DNA of 64,000 bases, from positions 1,178,001-1,242,000 of the forward strand of contig CAVSUR010000014.1 of the NCBI GenBank assembly GCA_963731285.1, given 5' to 3'. Below the pieces are notes generated by a model. That model worked only from the letters and a program-made list of their open reading frames with translations. It was not told the DNA's origin and ran no database searches. This document shows positions 17,381 through 28,584 of this stretch, one piece after another. Position 1 is the stretch's first letter, and each line of letters starts with the position of its first letter. The translations under genes were made by a program, and so were the position numbers. Source of the stretch: CAVSUR01 sp963731285. GTDB lineage: Bacteria; Actinomycetota; Actinomycetes; Streptosporangiales; Streptosporangiaceae.

Positions 17381-19279
17381 TCAGACCTTGCGCCAGCGCG
17401 GCACCCAGGCCCCGTCGGCGATCGTGTAGTCGCCGAACAGCGCGGGCGCCTCGGCCCGCATCAGCTCGCCGATCTTGCCGAACACGAGCCGGATTTCCTC
17501 TTCGGCCCCGGGATCGGTGCGCGCCTCGATGGTGTGCCGCAGCGTGCGGACGTTGGCGGTCCACAGCAGCCCGGTCGCCACTCCGTCCGGCGCGAACCGG
17601 CGCATGAAGGAAGTCTTGTGCTTCTTCTCGTGAAACGGGACGCCCTCGTCGCCCAGCCCGAAATGGCCGGCCATCCAGCGCTGGAACTCCTCCATCTGCT
17701 CCAGCAGCGCCCCGGCCCGCTTCATCAGCTCCGGGTCCGCCTGAGCCCAGTCGGGGAACCAGAACGGGATATCGGCGAGCCGGACGAACCGCAGCGACTC
17801 CTGCGAGACGGCCGCGCCGGGCCGGTGCCTGACGATTTCATGGGTATTCCCGGACACGGCAGGCTTGCCATTGCGCCGGACGAACAGTAGCCCGTTGGGC
17901 ACTTGTACACAGTGCACCTGACCTTCATAGGGCTCGATCCGGTCGTGGTAGCCATCATCGTTCCAGTACCGGCTTTGAACATGACGGCCATGGTTTACCA
18001 GGGGCGTCAGTCGGCGAGTAATGATAGAGACGACATAGCATGGCCGGAGATTGCCGAAGCGCTGCCCGGTCGGCATCTCTCGTTCCAGGCCGGTTCGGTC
18101 ATCGACGCGGACGTTAGCCGACCAGCCCGCCTTGATGGCAAGTATCTGGAGATCGCCGGCCATTTCCGGCGACGACGTATATATGACCCGGTGGTGAGAG
18201 GACCGGTGCGCAGTACCGTCCCGGTCGATCATTGCCTCAAGGAAGACCCTGATCAGCTGCGGACTCCACTGCCGGACCATGGCCGGGACTGACTTCTCAT
18301 GAGAATGGCCCAGTTCAGCAAGCATGTCGCGCAGTGGCAGGCATTGCGTGCGAACCCCCCCGTTCCCGGTGGCCGGAAGATAGGCCGGCAGGCCCATGGC
18401 ACGTATCGCCTCGGCCATCCGTTCCAGGGTGGAGCCTCGATTCTGCGCCAGGCTGATCACGTGACCGTTGATGCTTCCCTCGGCCAGGTAATAGCCGAGG
18501 AATCTCGCGAAGGGCTCCGCAGGGAAGGAAACGGCGGGATAAGTGCGGGCGGCCGGGCGGTCGCGATCCCGCCGCTGATACGTGCGCTGGGTTCCTGGGA
18601 TCGTCACCAGATCGGGAGTATGCCCGGTCCAGCCTGCCCTCTTCTGGTACCTGACGCGCTTGTGCAGGATGTCTTCTGCCGATTCGATCGCGAATTGCTG
18701 GCCCCCGCGCCTGGCCGCGTGGGTGTCGTGGCGCTGTATCCACATCCGGTGGTTGGGCGTGACGAGCAGATCGACCTGCTCTGAGCGCACCCGGTACATG
18801 GGACCGGCATATTCGGCGTGGAAGACCTCGGTAGCCTGCTGATATTCGAGCTCGCCCGTGGCGGGGTTGAGCGTGCCGAAGACCTCTGTTCCGTCCACCT
18901 TCGGCCATGGCTTCCATCCGCCCGCAGTCAGGACTTCGGTTTCATCGTCATAACAGCAGACCCGGCTAACGTTATGCAGCACGAAGCTGAAGCTGACGTG
19001 CTCGAGCACCGAGCCGTGCGCGCTGGACAGGATGTTCTGCAGGTAAGCGTCCTGGTCGGTGCGCACCCGGACCACGTTCGGGTTCAGGCCCGGCTCCCAG
19101 GACCGGTAGCACAGCCGGCCGGCGAACTCGGCCAGGTTGAGCGCGTCGTTGTCCAGATCGCCGCGGTCCAGCCGCTCCAGCCAGCTCTCCCCCCCTACCT
19201 CGCGCAGATAGGCAGCCAGGGCTGCGTAGTCCAGCTGCGGACGGGCGGCGAGGAACACCTCGGGCTGCACGCTCTTCAT
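17381..19279 (-). CDS. thyX: Flavin-dependent thymidylate synthase interrupted by an intein
   Basis: ThyX makes dTMP from dUMP using FAD and methylenetetrahydrofolate. The 632-residue precursor starts at ATG 19279 (MKSVQPEVF). Residues 1-108 are the N-extein, ending FVLHNVSRVC; residues 109-478 are an intein; residues 479-632 are the C-extein, beginning THEIVRHRPGAAVSQESLRF, the ThyX active-site motif. Joined exteins make a 262-residue protein of normal ThyX length. The intein splits the enzyme just before the RHR signature, so the gene gives active ThyX only after splicing. No thyA is in the window. The extein ends just inside a C-terminal WVPRWRKV. This gene has no frameshift, including across the intein. 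Confidence 0.93.
   Translation of the reverse strand: MKSVQPEVFLAARPQLDYAALAAYLREVGGESWLERLDRGDLDNDALNLAEFAGRLCYRSWEPGLNPNVVRVRTDQDAYLQNILSSAHGSVLEHVSFSFVLHNVSRVCCYDDETEVLTAGGWKPWPKVDGTEVFGTLNPATGELEYQQATEVFHAEYAGPMYRVRSEQVDLLVTPNHRMWIQRHDTHAARRGGQQFAIESAEDILHKRVRYQKRAGWTGHTPDLVTIPGTQRTYQRRDRDRPAARTYPAVSFPAEPFARFLGYYLAEGSINGHVISLAQNRGSTLERMAEAIRAMGLPAYLPATGNGGVRTQCLPLRDMLAELGHSHEKSVPAMVRQWSPQLIRVFLEAMIDRDGTAHRSSHHRVIYTSSPEMAGDLQILAIKAGWSANVRVDDRTGLEREMPTGQRFGNLRPCYVVSIITRRLTPLVNHGRHVQSRYWNDDGYHDRIEPYEGQVHCVQVPNGLLFVRRNGKPAVSGNTHEIVRHRPGAAVSQESLRFVRLADIPFWFPDWAQADPELMKRAGALLEQMEEFQRWMAGHFGLGDEGVPFHEKKHKTSFMRRFAPDGVATGLLWTANVRTLRHTIEARTDPGAEEEIRLVFGKIGELMRAEAPALFGDYTIADGAWVPRWRKV
17846..18955 (-). 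mobile_element. ThyX intein with LAGLIDADG homing endonuclease
   Basis: A 370-residue intein inside thyX. It begins with Cys1 (CYDDETEVLTAGGWK), carries the block B motif TPNH (66-69) and ends AVSGN, followed by Thr as the first C-extein residue. The penultimate residue is Gly instead of the usual His. Two LAGLIDADG blocks are present, FLGYYLAEGS (152-161) and FLEAMIDRDGT (238-248), with the catalytic acids Glu159 and Asp246 both kept, so the endonuclease may still be active. The base composition is visibly less GC-rich than the flanking exteins, as expected for a recently acquired element. It would cut intein-less thyX alleles and copy itself in. Confidence 0.92.
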
Positions 19280-19290
19280 GCCACGGCACC

Positions 19291-21557
19291 TTACCGCTGC
19301 CCGCTGACCGCCGCCCGCGGGCTGGCCACGGTGGGCTGAGCCCCCGCGGGACGGCGCGCGCGGCACAGCCGCAGCACGTTCGCGATCACCTGATGACCCG
19401 AGTTGCCGGCCGCGGTCAGGATCGACTCGGGGTGGAACTGCACCGCCCACCGGCCGCGGCCGGGGTCCTCGATCGCCATCACCACGCCGTCCGAGCTGAC
19501 CGCCGTGACCGCGAACCCGCCGGCGACCTGCTCGGGCCGGGCGTGCAGCGAGTGATACCTGGCCGCGGTGAACTCGGCGGGCAGCCCGGCCAGCAACGTC
19601 CCGCCCAGCACCCGGATGCGCCCCGGCTTGCCGTGCACCGGCGTCGCCAGCAGGCCAAGCTCGCCGCCCGCGTGCTCGACCATCGCCTGCAGCCCCAGGC
19701 ACACGCCGAAGGCGGGCAGGGCGCGGGCGTCGAGCTCGGCCAGCAGGTTGCCGCAGCCGAAATCCGCCGGCCGGCCGGGGCCGGGCGACAGCACCACCAG
19801 GTCCGGCCGGTAGTCGTCAAGCAGGCCGGGGTGAAACCCCGCGCGCAGCGTCGACACCTCCGCGCCGAGCTCGCGGAAGTACCCCGCCAGCGTGTGCACG
19901 AACGAGTCCTGATGGTCGACGAGCAGCACCCGCAGGCCCGTTCCGGGCGGGGTGCCCGCGCCGGGCCCGGCCACGGGCGGCAGATTCTGCCGGTCAGCGG
20001 CTGTTTCTCCCGGCGGCTCGCCGGCACTCGAGTCGGCCAGCGTTTCCAGCAGCGCACGGGCCTTGAGCTGGGTCTCCCGTTCCTCGGCGGCCGGGTCAGA
20101 GTCGAACAGCAGGGTGGCGCCGGTGCGGACGGCCGCCACCTCGCCGCAGATGTGGGCGGTGCGCAGCGTCAGCCCGGTGTTCATCGAGCCGTCGAACCCG
20201 ATCACGCCGACCGCGCCGCCGTACCAGCGCCGCGGCGCGTCCTCGTGATCCTCGATGAACTGCATGGCCCAGGGCTTGGGCGCTCCCGTCACGGTGACCG
20301 CCCACATATGGGTGAGGAATGCGTCCAGCGCGTCGAAGCCCGGCCGCAGCCGGCCCTCGATGTGGTCAACGGTGTGGATCAGCCGGCTGTACAGCTCGAT
20401 CTGCCGCCTGCCGATGACCTTGATGCTGCCGGGCACGCAGATCCGCGACTTGTCGTTGCGGTCCACGTCGGTGCACATGGTCAGCTCCGACTCCTCCTTG
20501 GGCGAGCTGAGCAGCGCGAGGATGTTGTCGGCGTCCTCCAGCGGGCCCTCGCCGCGGGCGATGGTGCCGGCGATCGGGCAGGTCTCGACCCGGTCGCCGG
20601 TCACCCGCACATACATCTCCGGCGACGCCCCGACCAGGTACTCCTGCTCACCCAGGTTCCAGAAGAACTCGTACGGGGCCGGGTTGCGCTGGCGCAGCCG
20701 TTCGAAGAACGCGGCCGGCGCCGGGCAGCGGGCGTGGAATATGTGACTCGGCACGACCTCGAACAGGTCGCCGCGGGCGAACCGCTCCCTGGCCTGCTGC
20801 ACCACGGCCGCGTACGCGCCTGGCTTCGGGCCGGGCGGCAGGCCGGGAAAGCCATCATCAGCAAAGGGCGGCCGCCCGCGGCCGCCCCGGCCGGGCCGGC
20901 CTCCGCGGACCGGGGCAGCCCGTCGGTGGCCCCGGCATCGGTGGCGAACTCGTAGCGGTAGCAGATCGCGGTCTCCCGCTTGCGGTCCAGCACGTACAGC
21001 CGGTCCGGCAGGTGCAAGACCAGGTCCCGCGCCGCCGCGTCCCGGGCCGCCCGCTGCGCCACCGGCTCGAACTGGAACGCCAGATCGTAGCCGAACGCGC
21101 CGTACAGGCCCAGGTGCGGGTCCGGCCCGGCGAACGCCGCGATCACCTCGCGCAGCGCGGAGAACACCGTGGGCCGGCGGCTGCGCTCTTCCTCGGTGAA
21201 CGCCCGGCCGGCATCGGTGACGACGACCTCGGCCTCATCCGGCCCGAGGCCGGCTCGCCCGGTGTCCCGGCCCGCCCGCCGCAGCGCGGCGGCGGCCACC
21301 GGCAGCAGCACCCGGCCGCGCTCGTTCAGCGCCCGGGCGATGACCAGGCGGCCGCGGGCCACGATCTCGACCGGCGGGTCCACGTAGGCCAGGTGCCAGC
21401 GGCTGTACCGCCCCGGATACTCCATGCCAGAGCTGAGCACGCCGCCGCGGCGCTCGCCGACCTGCCTGGTCACCTCGTCCAGGAGGGCCGGGTCGAACGG
21501 CTCGGCGGTGCGGCTGACGCGCACGCCGCCGCCGGTCACGAACTCGGTTGCTGGCAT
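19291..21557 (-). CDS. trpEG: Fused anthranilate synthase TrpE-TrpG, frameshifted
   Basis: About 755 residues combining the chorismate-binding TrpE part and the glutamine amidotransferase TrpG part, which make anthranilate from chorismate in the first step of tryptophan synthesis. The TrpE half includes YGAFGYDLAFQFEP and, in the second frame, LFEVVPSHIFHARCPAPAAF and GMNTGLT-like sequence near its C-terminus. The amidotransferase has nucleophile Cys in FGVCLGLQAMVEHAGGE and the FHPES triad segment. The frame changes at about 20870-20885 in a GGCCGCCC run; the alternate frame restores DDGFPGLPPGPK and continues to the stop. ATG 21557 is set by the attenuator upstream. Feedback inhibition and leader-peptide attenuation are both expected. 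Confidence 0.88.
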
Positions 21558-21601
21558 CGGGCCTCTCGCCTCGTCATCGGGCCGCCCCGGGACGGGCACG
21601 C

Positions 21602-21632
21602 AAAGGCGACCGCCCAGGCCGGCGGTCGCCTT
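21602..21632 (-). terminator. trp attenuator terminator hairpin
   Basis: A perfect 12-base inverted repeat (AAGGCGACCGCC / GGCGGTCGCCTT) with a six-base loop, followed on the minus strand by a short T run. It lies between the trp leader peptide and the trpEG start, 45 bases before the ATG. This matches a Rho-independent attenuator governed by ribosome stalling on the upstream Trp codons. Confidence 0.85.
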
Positions 21633-21666
21633 CAGGTCTGCTGGGATGGCGCGAACCTGGCTCCGC

Positions 21667-21723
21667 CTAACGGCGGCGCCACCACTGGGCCGCGCGGATC
21701 TCGGCGCGGGGGTTCGCGGGCAT
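21667..21723 (-). CDS. trpL: trp leader peptide (18 residues, tandem Trp)
   Basis: A short reading frame too small for gene callers: ATG at 21723 and TAG at 21669-21667, with two adjacent TGG codons (21684-21679) at positions 14 and 15 of 18, in a ...AAQWWRRR context. It precedes a strong terminator hairpin and trpEG. A shortage of charged Trp-tRNA would stall the ribosome on the Trp pair and favour an antiterminator, allowing trpEG transcription. A possible -10 box (TAGGCT) lies just seven bases before the ATG, which would make the leader transcript nearly leaderless. Confidence 0.85.
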   Translation of the reverse strand: MPANPRAEIRAAQWWRRR

Positions 21724-21851
21724 GGCGAGAGCCTAGCCCGGCGGCGCGCCGCACGCCAGCCGGCCTCACTCGACGGGGCCGCCCACCGGGGCCAGGTCCA
21801 AGGCCGCGCTGCTGCGCGAGTCCGCCGGCTTTCGCTGAGCTCGGCGGCCGC

Positions 21852-25368
<3,517 letters not shown>

Positions 25369-25466
25369 ATGGTAGGCCCCCCGGCCCCTCCCTGCCGCAA
25401 GCCGCCGTGGCCCGTGCCGGCCCGTCGTCGTCCGCAGCTCTCCGGCCGAAGCACCTAGCGGCCAGG

Positions 25467-26459
25467 TCAGAATTCCGCCAGCGTCCCGATCCCGGCGCGC
25501 TCCGCCTTCTGGTAGACCAGCGCGGCCGCAGCCAGATCCTCGACGGCCAGGCCCAGCGACTCGAACACGGTGATCTCGGCCGGCCCGGTCCGGCCTGCCG
25601 CGGCCCCGGCCAGGATCTCGCCGATCTCCGCCCGGATGTGGCCTGGGCCGATGGCGCTATCGGCCAGGGCCAGCAGATAGTCACCAGACTCGCCGCTGAC
25701 CGACTCGCGGCTGTCGGCGAACAGGGCGGCAGCCGCCATCGTGGCGCTGTCCAGCTCGCGCGCCGACGGCAGGCAGGCCCCGACCGCGTTGATGTGAGCG
25801 CCGGGGGCCACCCAGCCGCGCTCGATCACCGGTACCGCGGCATTCGTCGCGGTCACCAGGATGTCCGCATCGCGAACCGCGTCCCGGCTGGTCGCGCAGG
25901 CCTCGATGACCGGCCCGACCTGCGGCTGCAGGCGGGCCGCGAAGGCGGCCGACTGCTCCGGGCTCCGCCCGGCCACCCGGATGAGCGTCAGCTTCCTGGC
26001 CGCTGACATCGCCAGTACGTGCGCCCGTGCCTGCACGCCGGTGCCCAGCACGGCCAGCACCTCGGCCTCCGGCCTGGCCAGCAGGTCGGTCGCCACGACG
26101 GATACGGCGGCGGTGCGGATCTCGGTGACGGCGGATGCGTTCAGCGCCGCGAGCGGCTCGCCGGTCGCCGAGCTGGACAGCAGTACGACGCCCTGGTGCG
26201 CGTCCAGGCCCGCGCGCGGATTCTCCGGGGTGATGCAGATCGCCTTGAGCCCGTAACCGGCAGGCCGGTCCGGCAGATAGGCCGGCATCACTGCCATCAG
26301 TCCGGCCGCGCCGGCCGGGCGCATCACGGTGCGCAGCGGCTGGTGCACCTCGCCCCGGCCGTGCGCCGCCAGCACGGCCCGCATCGCCTCGGCGCATTCG
26401 CGGTAGGACAGCAGCTCGTGCACATCGCGGGCGGACAGCACCCGCAGCACCGCGGGCAC
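25467..26459 (-). CDS. Ornithine cyclodeaminase/mu-crystallin family protein
   Basis: A 330-residue NAD(P)-binding protein. It begins RVLSARDVHELLSYRECAEA, has RTAAVSVVATDLLARPEA, the dinucleotide site VLAVLGTGVQARAHVLAM, and the C-terminal VGACLPSARELDSATMAAA block that family members share. It could deaminate ornithine to proline, or reduce an imine such as in alanine dehydrogenase relatives. No arginine or proline operon surrounds it; the next gene leftward is the tricorn-like peptidase 98 bases away and ftsH lies three bases upstream. Substrate unknown. Confidence 0.85.
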   Translation of the reverse strand: MPAVLRVLSARDVHELLSYRECAEAMRAVLAAHGRGEVHQPLRTVMRPAGAAGLMAVMPAYLPDRPAGYGLKAICITPENPRAGLDAHQGVVLLSSSATGEPLAALNASAVTEIRTAAVSVVATDLLARPEAEVLAVLGTGVQARAHVLAMSAARKLTLIRVAGRSPEQSAAFAARLQPQVGPVIEACATSRDAVRDADILVTATNAAVPVIERGWVAPGAHINAVGACLPSARELDSATMAAAALFADSRESVSGESGDYLLALADSAIGPGHIRAEIGEILAGAAAGRTGPAEITVFESLGLAVEDLAAAALVYQKAERAGIGTLAEF

Positions 26460-26461
26460 GG

Positions 26462-28492
26462 TCAGTCCCCGGCCGTCCGGCCGGCATCACTGGCGCTGTG
26501 CGCCGGACTGCTGGCGCCGGGCCCGGTGCCGGCCGCGGCGTGCCCGGATACCGCGGCGGCCCGGGGCGCGATCGTCAGCTCCTCGGGCTTGCGCTCGGGT
26601 GCCAGGCCGGCGATGAGGTAGACGGCCGCGCCGTCTACCGTCTCCTGCTCGAGCAGCAGCTCGACCAGCCGCTCCAGCTCGGCCCGGTGGGTGCGGATCA
26701 GCTCGATGGCGCGCTGCTCCGCTTCGCGCAGCAGCCGGGCGACCTCGGCGTCGATGGTGGCCTGTGTTGCCTCGGCGAACGGCCGGCTGGACAGGCCTGG
26801 CCCGCCGCCGCCGAGGAACACCGAGCCGCCCTCGGGGTAGCCGACCGGTCCCAGCGCCGTCGACAGGCCGAATTCACGGACCATCTTGGTCGCCAGGTCA
26901 GTGGCGCTGGCCAGGTCGTTCGCCGCGCCGGTCGAGCCCTGGCCGAGCTCGACCAGCTCGGCTCCGCGGCCGCCGAGCCGGACCGCCAGTGACTGCTTCA
27001 GGTAGTCCTCGCCGTAGAGATGACGCTCGACTAGCGGGAGCTGCTGGGTCACACCGAGCGCCTGGCCAGCCGGCAGGATGGTCACCTTCTCGACCGGGTC
27101 GGCATGCTCTGACAGCGCGGCCACCAGTGCGTGGCCGGCCTCGTGGATGGCGACGGCATGCTTCTCCTCGGGCAGCAGCACATTGGAGCCGTCACGCCGG
27201 CCGATCAAGATCCGGTCCCGCGCGCCGCCGAAGTCCGCGGCCGTCAGCACGTCGCGATTGTCACGGACCGCGAAGATCGCTGCCTCGTTGGCCAGGTTGG
27301 CCAGGTCCGCGCCGGAGAATCCGGGCGTCCCGCGCGCGACGACCTGTAGATCGACGTCTCCGGCCAGCTTCTTGCCCCGGCAGTGCACGGCCAGGATCGC
27401 GGCCCGCTCGGTCAGCGTCGGCAGCGGGATCGTCACCTGCCGGTCGAACCGGCCGGGGCGCAGCAGCGCCGGGTCGAGGATTTCCGGCCGGTTCGTCGCA
27501 CCCAGCACCACGATGCCCTGGGTCATGTCGAATCCGTCCATCTCCGAGAGCAGCTGGTTGAGCGTCTGCTCGCGCTCGTCGTTGGACACCACCGCGCCGG
27601 TGCCGGACCGGCGCTGGCCGATCGCGTCCATCTCGTCCATGAAAATGATCGCGGGAGCGCGCTTGCGGGCCTCAGTGAACAGGTCCCGGACCCGGGCCGC
27701 GCCCACGCCGACGAACATCTCCACGAAGCTGGAGCCGGTGACTGAGAAGAACGGCACCGACGCCTCCCCCGCCACCGCGCGGGCCAGCAGCGTCTTGCCG
27801 GTGCCCGGCGGCCCGATCATCAGCACCCCTCGCGGCGCCATCGCGCCGGCCCGCTGATATCGCTCCGGACTGCGCAGGAAGTCGATGACCTCCGCGATCT
27901 CGGCTTTAACGCCCTCGTAGCCGGCCACGTCGGTGAACTTGGTCGTGGGCCGCTCGGCGTCGAACACCTTCGCGCGGGACCGGCCGACGCCCAGCACGCC
28001 CTGCAGCCCGGCTGCCCCTCCGCCGGCCCCGCGGGACATCCGCCGGAAGAACCAGAACAGCAGGAAAAGCGGCAGCAGCAGGATCAGCCAGGACAGCAGA
28101 TCGGTGGTCAGCCCGGAACTCGGCGGCGCCGCGGTCACCGACTTCACCCCGTCCGCGCTCAGCTGCTGGCTCAGCGCCGTGGACGGCGACCCGGGGATCA
28201 CGGTCGTGTACTGCTTGCCGTTCGTCAGCTCACCGGACGCCGCGGTGTTCGCGCCGTTGGTGCCGCTCTGGAATGTGACCGTCTTGATCTTGTGCGCGCT
28301 CGCATCCGCAGTGAATTGCGAATACGTCAGCGCGGCGGGCCCGCTCAGGTGCAGTGCGGGCAGGAACAAGTACAGCGCGATCATTGCCACGATTGCGATA
28401 GGCCACAGCCAGTGCCGCCAGCTCGGCGGTGGGGGCGGTGCCGTACGGACCGGCTTGTCGCCCGGCGGCGGGGGTATCGGCTGCTTGCTCAT
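26462..28492 (-). CDS. ftsH: ATP-dependent zinc metalloprotease FtsH
   Basis: A 676-residue membrane AAA protease. A Pro-rich N-terminus leads to helix one (about 30-48), a periplasmic domain and helix two (131-150). The AAA core has Walker A GPPGTGKT (227-234), Walker B AIIFMDEMDAIG (281-292) and second region of homology GATNRPEILDPALLRPGRFD. The zinc site is HEAGH (450-454). The tail is Ala/Gly-rich. FtsH degrades misfolded membrane proteins and some soluble regulators. On the minus strand TAGGAT lies eleven bases before the ATG, so transcription may be nearly leaderless. It is divergent from the molybdenum hydroxylase gene. Confidence 0.92.
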   Translation of the reverse strand: MSKQPIPPPPGDKPVRTAPPPPPSWRHWLWPIAIVAMIALYLFLPALHLSGPAALTYSQFTADASAHKIKTVTFQSGTNGANTAASGELTNGKQYTTVIPGSPSTALSQQLSADGVKSVTAAPPSSGLTTDLLSWLILLLPLFLLFWFFRRMSRGAGGGAAGLQGVLGVGRSRAKVFDAERPTTKFTDVAGYEGVKAEIAEVIDFLRSPERYQRAGAMAPRGVLMIGPPGTGKTLLARAVAGEASVPFFSVTGSSFVEMFVGVGAARVRDLFTEARKRAPAIIFMDEMDAIGQRRSGTGAVVSNDEREQTLNQLLSEMDGFDMTQGIVVLGATNRPEILDPALLRPGRFDRQVTIPLPTLTERAAILAVHCRGKKLAGDVDLQVVARGTPGFSGADLANLANEAAIFAVRDNRDVLTAADFGGARDRILIGRRDGSNVLLPEEKHAVAIHEAGHALVAALSEHADPVEKVTILPAGQALGVTQQLPLVERHLYGEDYLKQSLAVRLGGRGAELVELGQGSTGAANDLASATDLATKMVREFGLSTALGPVGYPEGGSVFLGGGGPGLSSRPFAEATQATIDAEVARLLREAEQRAIELIRTHRAELERLVELLLEQETVDGAAVYLIAGLAPERKPEELTIAPRAAAVSGHAAAGTGPGASSPAHSASDAGRTAGD

Positions 28493-28584
28493 GACTCATC
28501 CTATGATCAGCCCGGCGCTCCCCCGCCCATCGCGCCCGCCGGACGGACGCACCCCCGGATGGCGCCAGCCGGTACGGTCGGAGC

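Noticed and set aside
17846..18955. Self-splicing intron in thyX
   Set aside because: The insert keeps an open reading frame with extein-flanking Cys, Asn/Thr junction and LAGLIDADG blocks, so an intein explains it fully.
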